Positions 23,015 to 34,400 of a DNA stretch of 64,000 nucleotides are shown here, piece after piece. The notes beneath the pieces were generated by a model that was not told where the DNA came from, made no database searches, and saw nothing but the letters and a program-made list of their open reading frames with translations. Source of the DNA: Owenia fusiformis (lineage: Eukaryota > Annelida > Polychaeta > Sabellida > Oweniidae); NCBI GenBank assembly GCA_903813345.2, contig CAIIXF020000001.1:26279915-26343914 (forward strand). The letters run 5' to 3'. The translations under genes and the position numbers were made by a program. Each line of letters opens with the position of its first letter. Within the stretch, counting starts at the first letter, position 1.

Positions 23015-24942
23015 CTGTCAACCCTTAAAGATTTTCTCGCGGGACAGATTCTTTAGACCCAGTGCCCAAAATTCGCGGGATTTTGCGGGACATCTACTAA
23101 ATTCGCGGGATTTCGCGGGACATTTAAGGGATTTGCGTGATTGCGCTAATAGCCCAATTTTTTTTATCAAATTCGCGGGACCATACGAGGGACAAACACC
23201 CTAATTGCGGGACAGTTGACAGGTGTACCACCAAAAACTTCATAGAGGGACAGATTTTTTAGACAAAGTGCCCTAAATTTGCGGGATTTCGCGGGACATC
23301 CACCTAAATTTGCGGGATTTCGCGGGACATCCACCTAAATTTGCAGGATGTCCCGGGACATTCAAGGGATTTGCGTGAATGGGACTAATGTAAAAGCGTG
23401 TAAAAGTACTTAAATCAAACTTTCAGATACTGATTAATCAAATATAATGCACCTTTACATTGTAACTTAAATAAACGTCAACACAATTTCACAAAATACG
23501 CATAGGAATATTATTAAACTTTATTGTAATTTATCAAAAACAAAAACCATGCTTCAGGTGTGAGTACCGTAACACGAAATTCAAAAATTCGGAACAATGA
23601 TATAGGGGTTCAATTAATCTACATCAAATTATAGGGAATGAGGTTACTTTTCTAGATAGGGTTTGTAGAAAAAACCGGGTACCGGGTAGTAAATGCTCCA
23701 TGCTGGGTTCAAACTTGGTACCCGGTCGAAAAAACCAGGCCGGGTACCCAAAAAACGAAATATGCGAATATACAACATAATTAGATCATTAGAAAAGGTG
23801 TAAGATTTGTTTTTAATTTACAAAAATGTGTGTAACATCCTTCAAAATTGAGCTAGAAGCTTCAAATAAAAAGCATATTTTAAGGCTCTTTTCTTCCTTT
23901 ATCATCATGGTCATATTTACATTGGTAATGAAGGGGGGGGGGTGGTGCGATCGCACCCCCTCCTGGCTACGCCAATGACATTGTAAGACGATTTGAAAAA
24001 CAAGACAAATCAATCTTACTCTATTTTCAATAGTTCGTATGTTGGTACGTGAATTGTTTTGATTATGATTTAAATCTGTAAATAGCTATCGTTGCTTTAG
24101 CAGAGAGGTGACGTGTTTTAATTTACATGATTCAACGTGTAAGATTTTGATTATTAATCATAATTTAAGTTATCCCAATTTTCGACAAGATGTCCACTGA
24201 ATTGTAAATTTTTATGTCTTACAATGTCATAGGCGTAGCCAGGAGAGGGTGCGATGGTGCACCCCCCCCCCATAACCAATGAAAATATGGCCATGACGAT
24301 AGAGGAAAAAAAGAGCCTTAAAATATGCTTTTTATTTGAAGCTTCTAGCTCAATTTTGAAGGATGTTACATACATTTTTGTAAATTCAAAACAAATCTTC
24401 GCGCTTTCTCATAATCTAATTGTTATATATTCGTTTTATTTTTTTTTGGTGCCCGTTTTTTGACCGGGTACCGGGTACCAAGTTTGAACCCAGCATGGAG
24501 GATTTACTACCCGGTACCCGGTTTTTTCTACAAACCTTTCTAGATATCAGCGTCCATTTATTGTAACTTGCGTTTGCTAACATTTGCTCAGTCCTGAGAT
24601 GAAGGCCACACGGGTAGTAAAAAGGCCAACGTTGGAACTATTTGTGACCTACGTCCCTATTTTCGTAATTAAAATGAAAGTTAAACCCTTCCCCTTTATT
24701 TTGATACCAAACAACAGCATATGCTAGGTACTTAAAATTAGGTAAACTTCTCAAAAGTGCAAAAACTTAGCTTCTTATATAAGATAAGATAATCACAATA
24801 TAGAGGATTGCAACAATTTCGGAAATTCGCGGAGGTCAAAGCCACATTTGCGGGACTTCGCGGGACATTGCGGGACACGCGAATAAGCCTAATTTTGATC
24901 AAATTCGCGGGATAATCCCGCCATTCGCGGGACACTTGACAG
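23015..24942 (-). mobile_element. Composite transposon, right copy (inverted)
   Basis: Inverted counterpart of 17512-19677, with outer CTGTCAACCC and ACTTGACAG ends and the same inner fold-back element (about 23659-24537). Shared inner insertion shows the composite was duplicated as a unit. Differences include small indels and a missing GGCCTGTCAACT-type fragment in this copy's centre. Confidence 0.8.
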
Positions 24943-25452
24943 CTCTGGGTACAATAACTTACTAAGACTTCGTTAGAGTTCGTTATGTAATACTTACTGT
25001 TACACCAGGGTACTTAGAGAGTTGCCGTGAATCTGTTACTAGAAAGTTTTGATCTTCCCGCGATGGCGACAACTTCAAGTTTTGGAAGTTGTTATTTGGT
25101 GTCTCAGAACCTTTCTAAAATATATTTGGTTCCGTCATATTGACTTCAATAATGCTGACAATATCACTTACGTAATACTATCATTTAATATATATGATAT
25201 TCCGACTGATTTGCATCAAAAACAGTAACTTTATTGGTTATTTCATGGGCTTTCATGGTTATTTCAATTTTTGTCTCTACTTCCGCTAAAGAACGTAATC
25301 CGGTAGACAAGTTTGGACAGACCCAGACGACGAGACCCAGAGTTTTATTTTTTTACAAATAGAATGAATTTCAAGATATCTTAGCTATCAGACTATAAAT
25401 CTTGATGTTTTTAGTATATTTACTATTGACTCTATATTATAAAACATAAATC
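24943..25452 (+). promoter_or_regulatory. LIG4 promoter and 5' UTR region
   Basis: The 510 bp between the transposon and the LIG4 ATG contain an E2F-like CTTCCCGCGA at 25054-25063, overlapping GCGATGGCGAC. An ATG at 25063 opens a 26-codon upstream frame ending before the LIG4 start; it could act as a uORF if transcription starts upstream of it. No TATA box is evident. Confidence 0.35.
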
Positions 25453-28400
25453 ATGTCAACGAAGACTATAGCTTCTGCTATAAAGTTTAGTGAATTGACC
25501 GGTCTTTTGGAAAAAATCAAGAAGATCCAAGGAAAATCATCTTTAGATCAAAAGAAGAGGCTGCTGAGTAATTTCATTGCAAAATGGAGAGAGGCTCACA
25601 ATACATATTACAAAGGCAAAGCCACAGTAAGTAAAATCCAATGGCAACCTTACGTTACTACGTGGGCTTTCAAGAGCTTCAAGAGATGGTTACTGAGGCC
25701 GACTATCAGAGTTGACAATTTGCAAATGTAGGCTAGATTACAAATCAACAACATAACTAAATTGGTGCATTTATGCACCTACAGCGGAGGTTTTCCAAAT
25801 ATGTAAAAGGTCATTGATTTCTGTATCATTGCTACAAATACATTAGCCTTGTAGAATGCATTACCATTTGTTGATTTTTGATATTTGAATATTTGTTTCC
25901 AATGTAACGGCTCTTATTTGATTTCAAATCTCAAATTCTAATAACAACAAATTGAGAGTCTTTTATAAGGCTACATTTACATGTACTTTTTTTAGTAATT
26001 GGTTATTTCCTGTTCCTTGGTCAAAATTATTACCTGTATTGTAAGTTCTGACCATATATTCTTATTGCATATATTCTTAACATGCTCATCAGACTCTTGA
26101 AACTACTCTAAAAATCACTGAAGAACGTGGACGTGAATGTTGAATTCCTCCCCCACCATCTGACAGGGTATTATAGGCTAGATCTAATAAATATTTGTTA
26201 CTAAAAGAGTTAAGCCCAGGGCTACCTCTAGTGAAGGGTAAGTAAACTCACATTGAATGTTGTACATATAACTTTAGTCCCAACCTGATTAACATATTAC
26301 AGTTAAGTACTGTACAATATTTTTCACCTTATTTATTGGACACCCTGTACATGTACATTACTGTATTTTCATTTCAGGATGATTCTTTCTATTCAGCAAT
26401 GCGACTTATCATGCCTCATCTTGAAAAGGAACGTGGACCTTATGGTACAAAGGAGGTTAGTAATAGTAAAATGTGAAACCATACACTTTAAAATAAAACA
26501 AGTAAAATAAAAGTGGGTGACCTTCCAAGCACCGAAGGATAATTTGAGATCTACTTGGCATTTCCATATATGTACAGTGTATGTATTACGTAAATGAGAA
26601 TCTTGAATATCAGGAATAACTGGTAGAGCTGGATCATTCTGTGTCAATACCATCATTATTAGAATTTTCATTTGCTTGAGAACAATATAGGGATATCACT
26701 GGCACTTCTAGTAGTTATTTATTGGTTGAATCTTGTTGCAGACGATGCTTGCAAAATCCTATATTTCAATCTTACAAATTGGAGAAGAGAGTGCAGATGG
26801 CAGAAAACTGAAACACTTCAGTGCACCAAAACATACAAAGGGGGTAATTATTGTTATTATTAACCTTTTAACATGTTTAAAGGAGTTGTGGATTTCAAGA
26901 AGACCTTTTCACTGTCATTTCATGTTCAGTTTTTACAAAACAATCTGACTGTTACTGTTTTTCATTGAAATTCTAAGCATGTGAGGTTAACAAGAATATA
27001 CTATATCCTTAACTCAATGCATTTAATCATTTTAAGATACAAGTTCTAATATAACAAACTATTCTTTTTAGGATGAAAGTGACTTTGCTGGTGTAGCCTA
27101 CTACGTGCTTAAAGATCGACTTGCTGATAAAACCTCATTGACGATTCAGGATGTGAATGATGCATTGGATGCCATTGCCTTAGCAAATGCCAACAAGGAC
27201 AAAGTCCTAAAGGAGAAGAAGCTGCTGTACCTGTTACAGAACACAAGTGCCTTGGACAACAAGTGGTTGATCAGAATGATCCTGAGAGATATGAAATTAG
27301 GATTCAGTCAACATTCAGTCTTCACAACATTTCATCAAGATGCTGAAGATTATTTCAATGTCTGCACTAGTCTACAGAAGGTGTGTATCTCTGGGATATT
27401 TATATATATTAATTTAGCCATTTTCTAGTCTATATGTTGTGTTATGTTATATTGTATTTATTATTGTATTGTTTTCCTTATGATTACCAAAAATAATATA
27501 ATTTATCTTTTAGCATGAATTTTATCATATAAAATTTTCTGAATATTGTATTGTTTGAATTCCAATGGGATACAACAGAACATATTTTCACTTGACAAAT
27601 AGTTTAGATATACCACTGTGTTTTCAAGAAATAAATCGAATACATGTACTTACAGGTGTGTCAAAGGTTACATAATCCCTCTGTCCGTATGCATGAGATA
27701 GAAATCACAGTGTTTGAGCCATTTCGCCCCATGTTAGGAGACAGAGGACAACCAAATAAGGTAGAGTCCCTATTTGGTGGTAAAGAGTTCTTCATTGAGA
27801 CAAAGTATGATGGAGAGAGGATGCAACTCCATAAGGACAAGGATGAATATAAATACTTTTCAAGAGGGTGAGGATTTGATATCATTATCTCTGGCAAAGA
27901 GGCATTGAAACAGCAGGTTAATTCTAAAGATCGGAGGATTAAATATTTATTTTATAAATCAATTTACATGTATATTCTCCCAGAATTAAAAAACAAATAA
28001 GGAATTAAATTAGAAGCCAGTAGAGTAACTTTCTTCAAGGGGCTCAGTCAACGTTTGACAGAAATCTGTTTGAGGGAAATATGAAAAAATGTTTTTATAT
28101 TGTAGAGGACTAGAATACTCAAAGACCTATGGTGCCAATGCATTTGATGGCAACTTCACACCCCAAATCCATAATTGTTTTCTCCCTGAAGTTAAGAGCT
28201 GTATACTGGATGGCGAGATGATGGCATATGATGCATCAACAGATACAATTAGTAAGTGAAATGTGCATCATAAGAAGTTCTTATTCATCATAATCTATTA
28301 TATAAGTGTTCCCTTGATTTAGATTCCTAACTGTTTTTTTATAGATATTTTAATGAGAAATATTCTTGCACCAAGTATCCAAGTTAACTCTTCCCCCTAG

Positions 28401-31400
28401 ACATTTCGCAGTGTGTTTGTTTTAGAGAAAACATGGGACTATTGGGTTTGATACAAGACTATGTTTAATATTGTTATGTTTCAGTGACGAAAGGAGGGAG
28501 CTTTGATGTGAAGGTGGAAAACCTGTTTGATAAGAAGGGCTATACACCCTGCATGTCTATATTTGATGTCCTCATGTTTAATGGAAAGGTATTGAACCCC
28601 ATACTAAATATTTGAACAGGAATGTATGATAAAACAAAAATACAAAGATTTCAAAGCTTTTGAAGAAGGCTATTTTTATCACTATCAAGGAATAATTCAT
28701 AATGTGATTTGAGTTATTTAGAGTGACAATGAATGTACCTGGTAATCAAACAAGGCAAAATGTAATACATGATTCAAAGCACTACCATTTTTTCCATTAT
28801 AGTATTGTCTTCTTGAATAGAACTAGAAGTTAAGACCCTCACTCAGCATCATATCTCTAACCTTCAATCTTTTAGCCTTCAAAGGCCAGCTTTATAGTCA
28901 AGCAAGTCATGATAATTGAAGAGCAACACATTAATTAGGATCATTATATTATGTATGTTAATTCGCATATTTGTCAATTCCCTGTTAAGACAAAGTTATG
29001 ATAATATGTGACATGCTATTGTAGGTGTTGACCAACTTGCCTCTAAGGGAGAGGGTGAAATATTTAGAGGAGGTTCTTGTTCCTGTGCAAGGAAGAATTA
29101 TGCTGGGGGATCGCAAATTGGGCAAAACAAAGTAAGCTCATTGGATACTTTTTGTAATTACTAAGTTTAAACACACCCATTGTTCAGAATTAAAAAAATA
29201 TTTTATTTTCAAAGATTGATACTGCACATGTTCTCTTTTGACCAAGAATAATATTATGAAGGTCTAGAGATGCTAAAAAGAAAGCTAAAAAAGTTGTGTT
29301 CAAATGTCTTCATATTTCAAATTGTTGATTGACCTAAAATTGCATTTATAAGAAATAAGCTTTATACATGCATGCATATTGCTAAATGTTGATTTAACAC
29401 ATTGCTGGCCAAAATTATTTTGGAGGTCTTCTGCTGGCTATTTGATAAAAAATTGAGCAAAATGGCATTTTTCATATTAGCATGAAATGTACTGTATCAA
29501 CACCCTCTTTGCTATGTTTTTGCTAGCGACCCCTACATTATTTGGTAAGATTATTTGTACAAATTGTATAACAAAATTGGTCAGATATGATAATAAAGTC
29601 ATAGATGAAGTATCTTGGGGTTGGTCAGCAATGAGTTAAGGAAGTCAAATAAATGAAACATGCAATTTATTTCTTAAATTTCAGACAGGATTGTGCCGAT
29701 GCCCTTAATAATGCAATTGACAACCGTGAAGAGGGTATAATGGTTAAAGACCCTGAATCAATCTACAAGCCCAATGTACGGACTGGGGGCTGGTATAAAA
29801 TCAAACCTGAGTATGTTGGTGGATTGATGGATGAGTTAGATCTGTTAATCGTTGGAGGTTATATGGGAAAGGGTCGTCGTAGCAATATGATGTCACACTT
29901 TCTTTGTGCCGTTGCTGTACCAACAGATGATGGTAGTCATCCAAAGGTTTTCCATTCTTTCTGCAAAGTGGGAACTGGGTATGTAATGTTAACGATTAAT
30001 GTAATACCCCCCCCCCATGACACGAGCATTTCATTAAATGTATGACATTGTAAACCATTGCAGCAACTTGGTGCTTCCTTCACCCTGTTGAGAATTTGAA
30101 ATTTACATACCACACAGTCAAAAATATACTGGTGTCAGCTTTAACCTCTAACTCCACGAGAAAACAAAAGCTTTTCAATTGGATGGTGTCATATTGTTCG
30201 GAAATGATTTATCTTTCAAATGATGTATACTACATGGCATGGTTTAACAATATATCATATAATATTTATCCTTAAACATGGGTATTGGTTTTTTGGCCTT
30301 CCCTTTATTTGTCAAAAAATGGAATATTGACATGTTTTGACCAAAAACTTGTAAAGTTAGGATTCAACACTCTGTTGAGAGAAAAGGGCTGAATTGGATG
30401 TATCATTTTATTTTCATTTAAATGCTTTTGAATTTTCTCTCATGAAATATTTTATATCAAAACAGTTCTCAACTGAATAATATGTTTGGTTCTGATTTAG
30501 GTATTCAATTGATGAACTAAGGCAATTCAATGATGAAATAGATTGGCTGAAATATAATAAAGACAAAGCTCCAGATTGCATTGTCCTTGCTCAAGGATTT
30601 AAGGAAAAACCAGATGCATGGGTTCCTCCATCCAAGGCTTATATTGTTCAGGTTAGCAAGCTATAAATAATTCCATATTATGTGAAGTTATGGGTATATT
30701 TCATGTTGAAATCAGTGCTGTTTATATGACTTTCTTCATATGTAAGTTCTTTTAATTGGCCAAAGACACAAAAATTATTATCCCATCGAACGAAGTTCGG
30801 AGGGATATAGGGAACGCCTCCGTCCGTCCGTCCGTCCGTCCGTACGTACGTCCGTCCGTCCGTACGTCCGTCCGTACGTACGTCCGTCCGTCCGTCCGGG
30901 CAATAACTCAAATACCGTTGGCCCAATTTTGTTCATATTTTGTACACATATACCCTATGGGGGTAGAAGTTCTGCTCGAAAGCCGATTTTCAAAATGGTC
31001 GCTCATTTCAAAATGGCGGCCATTTTAGTGCCGATTTTACAGTAATTTAGGTGTAATATGTAAAACTGTAATAGCAATATGTTTTAAATGTAAAAAAATT
31101 ATAAAGGACATTAATAATGCTACAAATGTAGATATTAAAGAAGCACATGGCAGCCATCTTGAAAAATGGCGGCCTTTACTTGCATTTTACAATTTTTGCT
31201 ATAACTCAAAAAATAGTGGAGCAATTTTGTTCATATTTGGTATGTGAATACTATAAGCATTGCACACTGTCTAAAAACACTTTTGGTAGAAGGCGGCCAT
31301 TTTTCAAAATGGCTGCCATTTTAACGTATTTTACTATAACTCGAAAAGTAGTGGAACGATTTTGTTTATATTTGGTATGTGAATACTATAAGCATGGCAC

Positions 31401-34400
31401 ACTGTCCTATGACACTTTTGGTAGAAGGCGGCCATTTTGAAAAATGGCTGCCATTTTAACGTATTTTACTATAACTCGAAAAGTAGTGGAGCGATTTTGT
31501 TCATATTTGGTATGTGAATACTATAAGCATGGCACACTGTCATATGACACTTTTGGTAGAAGGCGGCCATTTTGAAAAAAAAATTGAAAACGTATTTTAC
31601 TATAACTCGAAAAGTAGTGGAGCGATTTTGTTCATATTTGGTATGTGAATACTATAAGTATGGCACACTGTCCTATGACACTTTTGGTAGAAGGCGGCCA
31701 TTTTGAAATTTTTTTTGAAAAATGGCCGCCATTTTAACGTATTTTTCTATAACTCGAAAAGTAGTGGAGTGATTTTGTTCATATTTGGTATGTGAATACA
31801 ATAAGCATGGCACACTGTCTATTTCTAATGACACTTTTGGTAGACGGTGGCCATTTTGAAAAATGGCCGCCATTTTAACATATTTTACTATAACTCGAAA
31901 AGTAGTGGAGCTGTTTTGTTTATATTTGATATGTGAATACTTTAAGCATGGCACATTGTCTAATAAAACTTTGGGGAGTAGTTGGCCATTTTGAAAAATG
32001 GCCACCATTTTTATGTGTGTAATTTTACAAGTACGTGTGAGATTTTTCAAAAATTTTAGAGGTGGCTACTTAAAAGCATATTATTTCTTCTGATGACAAC
32101 TTGGCTAGTGAGCAACCATTTTGAAAATGGTGGCCTTTCTGGTGTGTTGTTTTATGATATTTGCTATTCGTTTGTAAAAATGCCAGCGATTTCTGTTCGA
32201 TGGGATTCGCTACGCTTTGGCGTTGCCGTTGTTCTGGTTTGACATCCACATGTTTATGTGTAGGTGAAGGCAGCTGAGATAACAGCGAGTAGAAGTTTCA
32301 AAACAGGTTACACTCTCAGGTTCCCGCGGGTTGAGAAATTCAGGACAGATAAGAACTGGTATGACTGTATGACCACAACAGAACTGGAAGACCTGCGAAA
32401 TGTAAGTCATCATTTATATTGCTTGTTGCATATTATCGTTTTATTTCACATGCTTCTCATTCTTTCTATATTGATTTAATTAAATAAATTAAAATGTGTA
32501 TGCATTAATCTACAGGCAGTAAATCATATTGCTCCCAAACTCAATACTCAGTATTGTACACTAAGTGCCATTGAAAAATTTGCTTTACATCAGTTAATCT
32601 TTTCAGAAATCACAAGGCAAGCTGGCTGGTAGGCATGCAGATGTTTCAGAGGAATCGGAGAGTCCAAAGAAAAAGCGAAAGTTGGCACCAAGACAGGAGA
32701 GAGCCACTGTGGCGTCACAGTTCAGAGGAATTGATACTTCAACTGTCCTCAAGGTAAGAGCATACTATTATGTAAAGTGTCTCTAAGAATAATCTGAGTT
32801 GGTGTCAGTATGTAAGTTTAGATGTAAAAGGTTGATGATAATCATTTTTTATCCCAGCAAAGTGACAACTGGATGTTCATTGAGATTTTTAAACTATTGC
32901 TTGATAATAGTGATGTTAAGAAAAATGTATGAGATGCTGAAATTGGAGAATTCATTCTAGCCCTAATTTAATTTTAATCCATCCCCCCTATCTAACTGAT
33001 GTATGTCTGATTGTCTGTCAGGTTTAAGGTCAGGTCTGGCCGGGTAATAAATAATAAATAATATTTAAGCAGAAATGAGGAAAAATTTCTTTGTAGATCT
33101 CCGAGATGTTTGCTGGTAAAGAGTTTTCTGTGATCAACGGTTCTGCCAAATATTCCAAACAGAGCTTAGAGAAGAAGATAGTTGAATATGGTGGCACTAT
33201 TGTACAGAATCCCAGTAAGTACTCCATGTTTGCTGATCTGTGATCAATGGCACTGTTCTCAAATATTTAAATCAGAGCTTAGAGAAGAAGATGGAAGAAT
33301 ATGATGGCACACTTGTACATTTCACTAAGTACTATGTATAGAGGCACCATTTTACAAAATGTTATTATCACCATTGCAGAATTCTAGTAAGTTGTATCCT
33401 TGTTCAGCTTTGGCAGTTTTTATGCCAAATTGCATGCAATACAAGACATTTATATAGTCTTAACCCATGGCTTATTTTCCCAGGTAGTGACACCTATTGT
33501 GTGCTAGCAGAGAAGGTGGCCCTTAAAGTGAAGAATCTGATCAGCCGCAATATATATGATATTGTCAAGGTTGACTGGTTTGTAAGGTGCTTTGAGAGCA
33601 ACACATATATTCCATGGTAAATATTCTCACCACCTCATCAATTTGATTAAAGGCAAGAATGGGAACCAGATAATTGAATAACATATGGTCTTAAAAACCT
33701 ATATGTTCTCGTGAGCTATCTGTCACATGCCAATTTTCCAACATTTTAATTGGAACAGATGAAGATCTGCAATTTAGGCTAAAATAAATATTACAGTTCT
33801 TTCCATTGGCTACATTTATTAAGGAAGTCCAAATTCACGATTGAGTTGTAATTTGTAGTTAGAAAGCATTGCTCACATTAGGTACATCATTAGGACTTCA
33901 AACCTACTTGTCAAAATGATATTACACACCAGCCAGACTAGTCTTTATGTTTTATGCTATCCATGCTGAGAAAATTGAGTGGTCCAGATATAAAACTAGT
34001 TCAAAGCATGAACCCTGATAAACCATGTGTGTTCATGGAAGTATGGTTGAAGTTGTAGAGTGAGTACGTATTCAGCTTTACTCCTAATAATTAACCTAAA
34101 ATTCAAACCTAAAATATTTCTTTTAAGGGTGCCATCAGACATGATCCACACAAGTGCTATTACTGCTGAACGGTTTGCCCAGGAGTATGATCGTTATGGG
34201 GACAGTTACTATAACGACACTGGTACAGAACAAATTAAACAAGCATTTGCCAAAATAGGAGAGGAGGTTAGAGAATGAGATTTTTAACTTCTCAGGATTT
34301 TTCCAACAAATTGTTCATGATAACATTTCACAATTTGAACCCAATAAACTTGAAATTTGAGGTCATGTTTCATGATATATCTACATGTATGATATATTCC

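Noticed and set aside
30678-31028. Open frames encoding RTDGRTDGR- and VRPSVRPSV-like repeats
   Set aside because: They are translations of the CGTC/CGTA microsatellite in the LIG4 intron transposon.
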